From NCBI GenBank assembly GCA_045220475.1, contig JBGUVW010000053.1, forward strand, positions 1 to 64,000: a DNA stretch of 64,000 nucleotides, written 5' to 3'. A program made the translations under genes and the position numbers. This document shows positions 26,351-34,485 of the stretch, in pieces. Numbering within the stretch: position 1 is the first letter of the stretch; every line of letters begins with the position of its first letter. Under the pieces are notes generated by a model. The model saw nothing but the letters and a program-made list of their open reading frames with translations, was not told the origin of the DNA and made no database searches. The stretch is from Colenecus sp045220475. Lineage in GTDB: Bacteria > Bacteroidota > Bacteroidia > Bacteroidales > Bacteroidaceae.

Positions 26351-26380
26351 AAAAAAGAGGCCCACGCGGGCCTCTTTTTT
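26351..26380. terminator. Strong terminator after the GH43 gene
   Basis: A perfect 13-bp inverted repeat (26351-26363 with 26368-26380) with a 4-nt loop, built of GAGGCCC/GGGCCTC with runs of six As and Ts, working on both strands. It ends the minus-strand GH43 transcript and isolates it from the FimB-like gene. Confidence 0.92.
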
Positions 26381-26400
26381 ATCTGAATGTCAATATGATA

Positions 26401-27864
26401 TTAATACTGACGGAAGTTCCACTTGCAGTTTACATCATTGAAATCAAACTTGCCGAGTGAAGCGTTTGAGTCACCAACTGAGATCAGGCAAACCTTCTCA
26501 TCGGTACCGGGAACTGCCTTGGGGCAGATACGGTATGTACCGTCAATGAGCTGGTCAATGCTCCAGAGCTGCTCAGCTGCACCTGTGAACTCAGGAACAG
26601 TGGTGAGCTCCTTGCCTGCAACAGCAGCGAGAGCACGGTTGGTACCGGCAATGAGAATCTTGTAGTACGGAGTACCAAGTGTACCCTCCTCTACAGGAAC
26701 AAGCTCCCACTTCTGGTTGGGACGGAACTGATAGTCAATAACGCGAACATCAATGTTACCCTTGGGCCAGTTGCCAATTACATCCTCCAGCTTCTGGAAA
26801 GGAATAACGCTGTTAGCCTGCTGCTGTCCGCCGCCGCCGAACATGCCGCCCATACCGCGACCGCCAGCCATACGAACGTACTCAGTAGCAATCTCAAGAG
26901 CATAACCACGACGCTCTGACTCGATCTCATATACACCGGGCTTTACGTTGTAACCAGCCTCAGGCCAACCGTTACGCCATACGATAGGCAGGATAGCCAG
27001 GGTGCTGCGGCCACTCTGATAGTAGTCAGCCTCCCAGTGGAATGACATCTTCTCAACACCTTCCTCAATGATGGTACGGCCAAAGTGACCAGCGCCGGTA
27101 TAACCGTCACGGGCACCAAGAACCATCTTACCACCACCCTCAACCATATCACGGCCTACGTTGTCAATGAACGGACCTGTGGGGCTGGTTGAACGGCCGC
27201 AAACGATGTTATAGGTAGAGTTGATACCATCGCAGCAGGTACCGTGAGTACCCAGCAGATAGTAGTAACCATCGTGATAGATCATTGTTGTAGCCTCGCA
27301 GTCAACAGCGATGTTGATATCCTCAGCCAGTGTGTCAAGACGGGCACCGGTCTTAGGATCAAGCTCAGTCATACGGATAAAGCCGAAGTATGTACCGAAT
27401 GTTACGAACAGACGGCCCTCGGGAGTCATGATAAGACCTGCATCGATAGCATCGCAGTCCTCATCAACCTCTGAGTGAGCAACAGTGATACGCTCAGCAG
27501 CAGGGGGGAATCCATAGTCCGGAGACTTGGGATCCAGGGTCTTACCGAAGCAAGTTACGATAGTACCTGCGTGACCGCCTCCAAGTCCACCACCGGTGGT
27601 TGAATAAGCCAGAAGGTAACGGTCACCAATCTTGATCATATCAGGAGCTGCACCTACGTTAGGAATACGCTCACCGCTGGTCCATACCCAACCATCCTCA
27701 GAAACAAGGCCTGAACCGCCTGTTCCCCAGGTGTAGTACTTACCGTCGCACTCAGCAATTGTGGCAGGATCGTGAATGAAAGGAGCACCGATCTGAGCCA
27801 TAACTGTCTCAGACATTGAGACTGAAACAAGGGCTACCAAGCCCATCTGAAATATCTTTTTCAT
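26401..27864 (-). CDS. Secreted glycoside hydrolase family 43 protein
   Basis: Start at MKKIFQMG (27864), 487 residues, with signal peptide cleaved after TVMAQ. It has the five-blade propeller features of GH43 arabinanases/xylosidases: IHDPATIAECDGKYYTWGTG (catalytic Asp), DEDCDAIDAGLI (pKa-modulating Asp region), and MSFHWEADYYQ for the general acid region. A C-terminal part of about 100 residues (NQKWELVPVEE to NCKWNFRQY) looks like a ricin-type beta-trefoil. Between them is a Gly-rich tract GGRGMGGMFGGGGQQQ. Likely target is arabinan or arabinoxylan side chains. It follows the lipoprotein gene at 27882 by 17 nt. Confidence 0.85.
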   Translation of the reverse strand: MKKIFQMGLVALVSVSMSETVMAQIGAPFIHDPATIAECDGKYYTWGTGGSGLVSEDGWVWTSGERIPNVGAAPDMIKIGDRYLLAYSTTGGGLGGGHAGTIVTCFGKTLDPKSPDYGFPPAAERITVAHSEVDEDCDAIDAGLIMTPEGRLFVTFGTYFGFIRMTELDPKTGARLDTLAEDINIAVDCEATTMIYHDGYYYLLGTHGTCCDGINSTYNIVCGRSTSPTGPFIDNVGRDMVEGGGKMVLGARDGYTGAGHFGRTIIEEGVEKMSFHWEADYYQSGRSTLAILPIVWRNGWPEAGYNVKPGVYEIESERRGYALEIATEYVRMAGGRGMGGMFGGGGQQQANSVIPFQKLEDVIGNWPKGNIDVRVIDYQFRPNQKWELVPVEEGTLGTPYYKILIAGTNRALAAVAGKELTTVPEFTGAAEQLWSIDQLIDGTYRICPKAVPGTDEKVCLISVGDSNASLGKFDFNDVNCKWNFRQY

Positions 27865-27881
27865 ATTATGATCCAAATTAA

Positions 27882-28877
27882 TTAGTTGTTAGTTATGGTT
27901 ATGTTCTTAAGGATAGTGCCGTCCTCATTGTAGAAACGCATGCACATATCACTCATACCCGGACCGTTGATAACAGCGGCACGTACAATGTTCTTACCCT
28001 TCTTAAGAGTGATGCGCTTTGACATACCGTCATCGGCAACCATACGGCGGTCAGCCTGGAGAGTCAGGACCTTCTCACCGTTAACCCACCAAATAGATGC
28101 TGAGTTTGAACCGGCAGCCAGACGTACGTTAGGAATATCCTGATCGCAGTTGATAACTGTGAAAGCGTTGAAGATAAGACCATAACGCTTCTTGCCGTTT
28201 GATGTATTGGTAGCAAAACGGATAAGCTTGATGTTGAACAGCTTGCTGTCAACTGAGTGCCATGTAAGGGTATCCTTTACCGTCTGGGGAGCAGCTGCTG
28301 CAGCGGGAGCACCGCCCATCATGCCACCGCCAAAACCGCCGAATCCACCCTGAGGAGCACCCTGAGGACGAGCCTGTCCCTGAGCACCTGCGGGAGCACC
28401 CTGAGGACGAGCCTGACCGGGAGCACCAGCTCCGGGAGCGCCCTGAGGACGAGCCTGGCCGGCACCTGCACCCTGAGGAGCACCGCCACCAAAACCGCCA
28501 AAACCACCACGGCCACCTGCACGGGGAGCCTCGGTCTCTACGATAACCTGGTCACCGGTCTTGGGCAGTGAGTTGATATCATTAGTGAACTGACCCTTGA
28601 AATACTCTTTGGTGAGCTCTGTCAGAATGTAGCTGTCAGTGAAACCACTGTTGCCACTGTTGGGTTTGTTGATAGGCTCAACGATTGTCCAACGACGGAT
28701 AAAACCCTTCTCATCAGGTTTAGCCGGTGCTGCATCGGCCTTAATCTCAGTAAAATACTGGTCAAAATCAACATTTCTGTTGGCGTAGCGCTGCGGATCA
28801 ATGCCTGAACCGTTTGAGCAACCAACCAATACGGCTGTTAATCCTACTGCCAGAATTGATTTAAAGTTTCTGTTCAT
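27882..28877 (-). CDS. Lipoprotein with RPQG-rich tract and sugar-binding-like domain
   Basis: A 331-residue lipoprotein, lipobox TAVLVGC (Cys 20). Residues about 115-200 are a low-complexity Gly/Ala/Pro/Gln tract with repeats of QARPQGAP. The C-terminal 120 residues, with SIWWVNGEKVLTLQADRR and LKKGKNIVRAAVINGPG, resemble galactose-binding-like modules attached to esterases and glycosidases. Upstream partner of the GH43 gene. Whether it holds polysaccharide at the surface is inferred. Confidence 0.6.
   Translation of the reverse strand: MNRNFKSILAVGLTAVLVGCSNGSGIDPQRYANRNVDFDQYFTEIKADAAPAKPDEKGFIRRWTIVEPINKPNSGNSGFTDSYILTELTKEYFKGQFTNDINSLPKTGDQVIVETEAPRAGGRGGFGGFGGGAPQGAGAGQARPQGAPGAGAPGQARPQGAPAGAQGQARPQGAPQGGFGGFGGGMMGGAPAAAAAPQTVKDTLTWHSVDSKLFNIKLIRFATNTSNGKKRYGLIFNAFTVINCDQDIPNVRLAAGSNSASIWWVNGEKVLTLQADRRMVADDGMSKRITLKKGKNIVRAAVINGPGMSDMCMRFYNEDGTILKNITITNN
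28355..28457. repeat. Three 22-bp direct repeats in a low-complexity coding tract
   Basis: A 22-bp unit (GAGCACCCTGAGGACGAGCC and two more bases) occurs at 28355-28376 and 28394-28415, and with one change at 28436-28457. The repeats encode the QARPQGAP units of the lipoprotein, so they are coding repeats and not a CRISPR. Confidence 0.8.
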
Positions 28878-29011
28878 AGTGAACTTTGGATAAAATTAGG
28901 TTTATAATAAAAATTGATTCTCTTCTCTCTGCACATTTGTACATTTGGCGTGCTAATTTACAACAAAGAAGTGAAATAAGTACACATTGACAGCACAAAT
29001 TGATACAATCA

Positions 29012-29043
29012 CAAAAAACAACCGGCCCCTTTCAGAGCCGGTT
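29012..29043 (-). terminator. Terminator of the esterase operon
   Basis: AACCGGC (29020-29026) and GCCGGTT (29037-29043) form the stem, followed on the minus strand by a run of Us (complement of 29012-29018). It closes the two-esterase transcript before the promoter region of the next gene. Confidence 0.8.
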
Positions 29044-29069
29044 GCATAAACATAAATCCGCTATTCAGA

Positions 29070-30320
29070 TTACTTGCCCCAGAAGAACTGAGCCATCTGA
29101 TAGAGTGAACGTCTCCAAGTCAGGAACTCGTGAGCTGTACCCTCTGATACATAACCCATAACGTCAAAACCAGCCTCCTTCATGGCAGCTGTAGCGTTCT
29201 TGATACCATCGGGATTCTCCTTGCTACCGCAGCTCATGAATATCTTCTTAACCTGGTTCTTGTCCTGAATCTCCTGCGGTGTGTACTGACCGCCTGACAG
29301 CAGACCGTAGTAACCGAACATCTCGGGACGAGCCAGAGTGATAGAGTGAGTCTCCATACCACCCATTGACAGACCGGCCATAGCACGGTTGTCCTTGTTG
29401 GCGATAGTGCGGAAGTGTGAATCTACATAAGGAACAAGCTCGTCGCAGAGGAATGTCTGGAAACCGGCGTTGCTGCCGAATCCACCACCCATCATGCCAC
29501 CACCTGCGGGACGCTGGCCCTGAGGACGCTGGCCCTGAGGAGCCTGAGCCTCAGCTGCGGGACCTGCTGCGGGACGTGCTGCGGGAGCTGCACCACCTGC
29601 GGGACGACGCATGCCACCCATACCACCGGGACGGAAGCCCTCGTTGGTCATACCATAGGTGCAAACTACGATGAAAGGCTTGATCTTACCCTCGGCAATC
29701 AGGTTGTCGAGAATGAGGTTAGCGTGACCCTGGGTCATCCAAGCGGTCTCGTCCTCACCCCAACCGTGCTGCAGATACAGAACGGGGTAACGTACATCGG
29801 CCTTATCGGCATGATATGTAGGAGGTGTGTAAACGAATGCGCGACGCAGGCTGTTGGTGCTCTCTGACCAAACCAGGATCTGCTGTACGAAGCCGTGCGG
29901 GATATTGCGCTCCTCATAGAAGGCCTGATCCTTTGCGGGAATCTCGATACCGCTCTCCCAACGGGTTGAGCCGTAGTAGTTATTTGTACCGGGGTCATTG
30001 AATGTACCGCCGTCAATTGTCAGGTGATAGTAGTGGAAACCCTCATCCAGGGGCTGTGATGTAGTACCGGTCCAAACGCCGTTCTCATCCTTGGTAAGGT
30101 CTGTACCGCCGTTGGTACCACCAAGACCCAGACCTACTGATACAGCCTGTGCATTGGGAGCAACAATACGGAAACGTGCATAACCCTGTGAGTTAACCAT
30201 AGGATACTCCTGCTGGGGCTGATTCTTGGTAGAGGGCTTGAAGTCCTCCTTAATCTCCTGTGCTGCGCAGAAACCTGCGGTCATAAGAGCAGCACTGAAA
30301 AGAACTGTAAACTTTCTCAT
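29070..30320 (-). CDS. Secreted CE1-type esterase with RPQG insert (copy 2)
   Basis: A 416-residue alpha/beta-hydrolase of the feruloyl/acetyl-xylan esterase D type. Signal peptide to about residue 20, then an early-set/CBM48-like domain (YPMVNSQGYARFRIVAPNA to YYHLTIDG), then the esterase domain with YLQHGWGEDETAW and the nucleophile Ser in AMAGLSMGGM, with the catalytic His in GTAHEFLTWRRSLY. An unusual Gly/Ala/Pro/Gln/Arg-rich insert sits in the loop before the nucleophile elbow. It is 29 nt after a paralogue and likely trims ester groups on hemicellulose. Confidence 0.88.
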   Translation of the reverse strand: MRKFTVLFSAALMTAGFCAAQEIKEDFKPSTKNQPQQEYPMVNSQGYARFRIVAPNAQAVSVGLGLGGTNGGTDLTKDENGVWTGTTSQPLDEGFHYYHLTIDGGTFNDPGTNNYYGSTRWESGIEIPAKDQAFYEERNIPHGFVQQILVWSESTNSLRRAFVYTPPTYHADKADVRYPVLYLQHGWGEDETAWMTQGHANLILDNLIAEGKIKPFIVVCTYGMTNEGFRPGGMGGMRRPAGGAAPAARPAAGPAAEAQAPQGQRPQGQRPAGGGMMGGGFGSNAGFQTFLCDELVPYVDSHFRTIANKDNRAMAGLSMGGMETHSITLARPEMFGYYGLLSGGQYTPQEIQDKNQVKKIFMSCGSKENPDGIKNATAAMKEAGFDVMGYVSEGTAHEFLTWRRSLYQMAQFFWGK

Positions 30321-30349
30321 TTTATAAATTGGTTAAAATAGGTAATGCA

Positions 30350-31597
30350 TTATTTGAAGCAGAGCTGCAGGAACTGATACAGACTGCGACGCCATGTGTG
30401 CCACTCGTGAGCGGTACCCTCTGATATGTAACCGGTAGCGTTGATGCCAATCTTCTTAAGATTCTCGGCAGCCTCCATAACACCCATGTTCTCCTTACCG
30501 CCGCAGCTCATGAACAGAGCCTTGTTGGTCTTCTTGAAGTCATCATTGTTCTCAAGCTCAGATACGCTGAATGTACCACCGCTGAACATACCTACGTATG
30601 AGAATGTGGTAGGATTAGCCAGAGTTACTGAGTGAGTGGTCATACCACCCATTGACAGACCGGCCATAGCACGGTGCTGTGTATCGGCAATAACACGGTA
30701 GTTCTTCTCAACCATGGGGATGATATCCTTGATGAGTACATCCTGGAATGCGCCACCCATCATGAAACCGCCGCCAAAGCCGCCCATACGACGCTGACCC
30801 TGGGGAGCCTGGCCCTGAGGAGCCTGAGCATCAGCAGACGGACCGCCGGGACGCTGGCCGCCAAAGCCGCCCATGCCACCCTGCTGACCTGCAGCCTGAG
30901 CATCGAGGCAATCAATAACGATGATGAACGGAACAGCCTTCTTCTCGGCAATCAGGTTATCCATGATCTGAGCGGTATGACCCTGCTCTGCCCAACCGTG
31001 CTCGTTCTCACCCATTCCGTGCATCAGGTACAGAACCGGGAACTTCTTGGTGGGGTTGGTGTAGTACTCATTGGGGAAATAGATGTAGCAGTGACGCATC
31101 TTCTCGGTAACTGATGAGTAGTAGTAAACCTCATTCATGCTACCCTGCGGTACGTTCTTAACCTGCCAGAAATCCTGATCATCTGACGGAACCTCGATTC
31201 CGCTACCCCAACGGCTTGCGCCATAGTAGTAGAGACTTCCGGGATCAGGTACACTTGCACCGTCAATATTGAGCTGATAGTAGTGGAAACCGGGATCCTG
31301 AGGAGCTGATGTACCGGTCCATACACCATTCTCGTTCTTGGTCATTGAATAGATCTTAGCGTCTATGTCAAGTCCTACAGAAGTAGCGTTGGGGGCCGAT
31401 ATCTGGGCGCGAACCATACGCTGTGAGTTTACCATAGGATACTGGTGGTTTGCCTGGTTGTTGAGAGCAGGCTTGAAATCTTCAGTTACATTCTCGGTTA
31501 CTGAAGGAACGGTGGGATTGCCCTGGCCGCGGCCTCCGAACTGGGCGTACGCTGATACTGTAGCGAGCGCCATGAGTGAAAGGATAATTTTCTTCAT
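30350..31597 (-). CDS. Secreted CE1-type esterase with RPQG insert (copy 1)
   Basis: A 415-residue paralogue of the gene at 29070 with the same order: signal peptide (MKKIILSLMALATVSAYAQ), CBM48-like N-domain, esterase domain with YLMHGMGENEHGWAEQG, Ser in AMAGLSMGGM and His in GTAHEWHTWRRSLYQ. Its low-complexity insert (AQAPQGQAPQGQRRMGG and flanks) is at the same loop as in the paralogue but differs in sequence. First gene of the pair; -7 box at 31647-31654. Confidence 0.88.
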   Translation of the reverse strand: MKKIILSLMALATVSAYAQFGGRGQGNPTVPSVTENVTEDFKPALNNQANHQYPMVNSQRMVRAQISAPNATSVGLDIDAKIYSMTKNENGVWTGTSAPQDPGFHYYQLNIDGASVPDPGSLYYYGASRWGSGIEVPSDDQDFWQVKNVPQGSMNEVYYYSSVTEKMRHCYIYFPNEYYTNPTKKFPVLYLMHGMGENEHGWAEQGHTAQIMDNLIAEKKAVPFIIVIDCLDAQAAGQQGGMGGFGGQRPGGPSADAQAPQGQAPQGQRRMGGFGGGFMMGGAFQDVLIKDIIPMVEKNYRVIADTQHRAMAGLSMGGMTTHSVTLANPTTFSYVGMFSGGTFSVSELENNDDFKKTNKALFMSCGGKENMGVMEAAENLKKIGINATGYISEGTAHEWHTWRRSLYQFLQLCFK

Positions 31598-31646
31598 TTG
31601 TTTAAGTTATAGTTTTGTTAAGGTTAAATCAAACACACACGTTCTG

Positions 31647-31654
31647 CAAACATA
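31647..31654 (-). promoter_or_regulatory. -7 box of the esterase pair
   Basis: The minus strand reads TATGTTTG (TAnnTTTG), about 50 nt before the ATG at 31597. The -33 box is not evident. Confidence 0.45.
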
Positions 31655-31691
31655 CGAATAAAATCCCAATTCCATCACTATTATGCCTAAA

Positions 31692-31722
31692 AAAGCGGGT
31701 CTGACAAATCCAAACCCGCTTT
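31692..31722 (-). terminator. Terminator of the MG2/plug-like array
   Basis: AAAGCGGGT (31692-31700) and ACCCGCTTT (31714-31722) form a 9-bp stem followed by Us on the minus strand. It lies 40 nt past the last gene of the paralogue array. Confidence 0.85.
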
Positions 31723-31762
31723 CCCAAACTAAACCTAAAAATGTTCACCAACTCATGACTTA

Positions 31763-34465
31763 CTACCAGTCCTGATCCAGAATGTATGGAATGCCGGAGG
31801 ATGTCATACCTGCGGCCGATATGTTGAAATGCCTGGTTATAGAGCTATTATAGAACTCAACGGTGGCCTGGCCATCGGTGTCCGTTATTACGTTTGGATT
31901 CCAGTAAAGGGTGCGGCGGTAATCAACGTCACCAAAAACCGGACCGTCAGGATACTCCGGGGCGTAGAACTGATATGGACGGGAGTAACCGTCAACTGTC
32001 GTAACGCGCTTGTTCAAGTTGAACAGCTCAGACCTGGTAGCCAGGTCACGGGCATCCTTTACGCATATATCCACTACAATCCTACGATGATTCATAGACT
32101 CTGTCAGAGGCATAGTACCGTAATCATTCCTAATGATAAGTGAATCCAAAAAGATACCATAATAGGGGCTGTTTGCAAACAGCGGACATATCCTTTTTAT
32201 ATCCTGAACGTATACAGGGCGGTCATATACCAGAATACTTTTAATATCCTTTGTATCTATTTCAAGCGGGTCCGTAAAATCTTGTTCTGCCGTGATAGTA
32301 TCATCAAACAGGCTGATGAATATATACCGTTTGCTGTCGTGAAAGTAGAAAAACGGTTCATATCCGTTAATCCATGTAGCTATTAATTCTCCAGATGGTA
32401 GTTTTTGATCTCTTTTAGGGTATACAATCCCTGGGGAATAATTCTTTCTAAAAACTTCATAGCCCTTTTCAATCAGATAGGTATAAAGGGTAGTAGAGTA
32501 TTCGCCCTTATCCAACTCCACCTCAACATCCTTTGAAACATCATACGCAGTGAACGTGAAGTAATCCACGTACATGCGTTCATCATCAATATCCACATCG
32601 GGCAGCAGAAGGCCAGTATTCTCATTTATGACGGTTGGCAGATTGTCATCTTCAGTTTTCTGTGCACCGCTACCACCTGACTGCCTGTTATCCTGACGGC
32701 TGCCGAATATCAGTTCCTGAGGCTGGTAGGCACGGATGGCGGGGAACATGGAGCGGTCAAATACTATGCGGGCGCCTGCTCCTAACAGACGTTTCTTGGT
32801 GATATGAGCGTCTATTGACAGTCTTGCCTTATCATAGAATTCTGCCCCTATGTCAAACCCAAAATAGCCGTTGGAGTCTGTCTTGCAGTTGTAGGTCTCC
32901 GTGAGGGTTTTGTCGGCCGGCATCAGGGCACCCAGCACTTCTATGCCCTCTACGGGCTTGCTGCCCGATGAGTTCATCACCCATCCGTTGAGGGTGAGTG
33001 ACTGCTCTACGCGGTGGCGTTCCGTGAACTCTTTCTGGCCGGTGATGGTCTGCCAGTCATAACGCTCCCAGCCTTGTACCAGCATCAAGAGGTCAAGGGC
33101 GGTGTCACGCTCGGGGTCTGTGGTGTCAAAGTACCACGAGGGGTTCTCTATGTATCCTCTAAGGTCGGATGAGAGGAGCATGGATGTACGCAGGTCATCG
33201 GCCAGCAGGTTGCCCTGTCCGCGCGTGTCGCGTACGGAGAGGCAGAAACGGTCGCGGAAGGGGTTGCCTTGGCCGTCCCGCAGTTGGAACTTAAGGTTTA
33301 TCTTTTCAAATGGTGAGTAATTGTCTTTGTCGGGGGTTACTTCCAATCGGGGTGTTTGCATGGCTTGGCTGTGGTGGTACAGGGCGCGGCTGGCGTACAG
33401 GGTGCCGTCGGTGTCAAAGATGTTGATGCGGCAGACTCCCTCTGGGATGCCGTCCATAGAGCGGGTTATTTGGGTGTTGCTCTGGCCGGTTTCTATGGTG
33501 CAGAAGTCTACTATCTCTCCCCTGCAGGTGAGGGCCATACCTAGGGTTTTGCCGGTTAGTCCCGGGGTGCTGCTTATATGCAGGGTCAGGCTGTCTGCCG
33601 TGCTGGTGTAGGCCTGCAGGCTTACGCCCTCCTGCTCTACTTGTGGCAATGTGAATGTGTGTGTCTTGCCTTTTACTGTCAGGGTTATGCCGGTGCGGCG
33701 ATCACGGGGTGTGATTGTGAATGAGCCCATGCCGTCATGGATGGTGTTGAATGTTATGTCTGTTCCGTCTACTCTGCCTTGGGCGTCTATGCCAAGGCCG
33801 GTGTTATCGGTTACCTTGAAGGCTACGCGGTTGGGACGGTCTAAAATCAGGTGGCCGCCCTCAGGGTAGAAGGCGCAGTTTATCTTGGGTAGTTTCTCTG
33901 TCTTGGGGCGCGGATCGGAGGGCTCGGTCTTACGCAGTTTTATGACCGGGGGCTCGGCATAGTAGTTGCCGTCTTTCTCGGGCAGTTCATAGACGGCGAA
34001 TACGCGTGAGAATATGGTCTCGGGGTTGAAGTTGAGCATGTAGTTGGTGTAGGCGCGGATCTCATAGTACCCGCCGGGGTATCCCAAGGCGCCGCGTTTG
34101 TCACGGGCATCGGCCGTGGAGGCATCTACCAGGGTGATCACGCCGTCGGCCTGACCGCCTACTATCTTTAGTTTCTGCTGTTTGAGCAGCACGCCGGTGG
34201 GTGATATAAGGTCTACATAGAGGACTTTGCTCTGGGCTCGGCGTAGTGTCGAGGCGTTTACCACATAGGCTTTGAACCAGATGGCCTCACCTGTGTAATA
34301 GGATGTGTTGTCAAACTGAAGGTAGACTTTCTCCTGTGGGAAGATGCTGTTGAACTGGTGGATGTTGCCGGCAAAACGGAGCAGCTCATCCTCAGCCGTA
34401 TTCTTGGCATTCAAACAGGGAAAGACAAGAATTGAAGTCAGTAAAAAAGTGACCAGACGCCTCAT
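31763..34465 (-). CDS. MG2/TonB-plug-like secreted protein, subgroup A copy 1
   Basis: A 900-residue secreted protein: signal peptide (1-20), then QEKVYLQFDNTSYYTGEAIW, which resembles the MG2 domain of alpha-2-macroglobulins, and further beta-rich macroglobulin-like domains. About residue 495 begins a carboxypeptidase-regulatory-like domain (SLTLNGWVMNSSGSKPVEG to TDSNGYFGFDI). Around 680-780 comes a segment with PFFYFHDSKR and EIDTKDIKSILVYDRP, reminiscent of TonB-receptor plug domains. The end, YWNPNVITDTDG to ILDQDW, is again macroglobulin-like. No thioester (CxEQ) is seen and there is no beta-barrel, so it is neither a complete macroglobulin nor a receptor. Function unknown. It follows the next copy by 20 nt. 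Confidence 0.75.
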   Translation of the reverse strand: MRRLVTFLLTSILVFPCLNAKNTAEDELLRFAGNIHQFNSIFPQEKVYLQFDNTSYYTGEAIWFKAYVVNASTLRRAQSKVLYVDLISPTGVLLKQQKLKIVGGQADGVITLVDASTADARDKRGALGYPGGYYEIRAYTNYMLNFNPETIFSRVFAVYELPEKDGNYYAEPPVIKLRKTEPSDPRPKTEKLPKINCAFYPEGGHLILDRPNRVAFKVTDNTGLGIDAQGRVDGTDITFNTIHDGMGSFTITPRDRRTGITLTVKGKTHTFTLPQVEQEGVSLQAYTSTADSLTLHISSTPGLTGKTLGMALTCRGEIVDFCTIETGQSNTQITRSMDGIPEGVCRINIFDTDGTLYASRALYHHSQAMQTPRLEVTPDKDNYSPFEKINLKFQLRDGQGNPFRDRFCLSVRDTRGQGNLLADDLRTSMLLSSDLRGYIENPSWYFDTTDPERDTALDLLMLVQGWERYDWQTITGQKEFTERHRVEQSLTLNGWVMNSSGSKPVEGIEVLGALMPADKTLTETYNCKTDSNGYFGFDIGAEFYDKARLSIDAHITKKRLLGAGARIVFDRSMFPAIRAYQPQELIFGSRQDNRQSGGSGAQKTEDDNLPTVINENTGLLLPDVDIDDERMYVDYFTFTAYDVSKDVEVELDKGEYSTTLYTYLIEKGYEVFRKNYSPGIVYPKRDQKLPSGELIATWINGYEPFFYFHDSKRYIFISLFDDTITAEQDFTDPLEIDTKDIKSILVYDRPVYVQDIKRICPLFANSPYYGIFLDSLIIRNDYGTMPLTESMNHRRIVVDICVKDARDLATRSELFNLNKRVTTVDGYSRPYQFYAPEYPDGPVFGDVDYRRTLYWNPNVITDTDGQATVEFYNSSITRHFNISAAGMTSSGIPYILDQDW

Positions 34466-34485
34466 AGCTACAAAGAATTAAATTA

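Noticed and set aside
28355..28457. Regular 22-bp repeats that might suggest a CRISPR
   Set aside because: Spacers are short and related, there are only three units, and they are in frame with the QARPQGAP coding repeats. No cas gene is present.
28257..28571. Long plus-strand frame rich in Ser/Thr opposite the 331-residue lipoprotein
   Set aside because: It is the shadow of the Gly/Pro/Gln-rich repeats on the minus strand; no signal, motif or initiation context.
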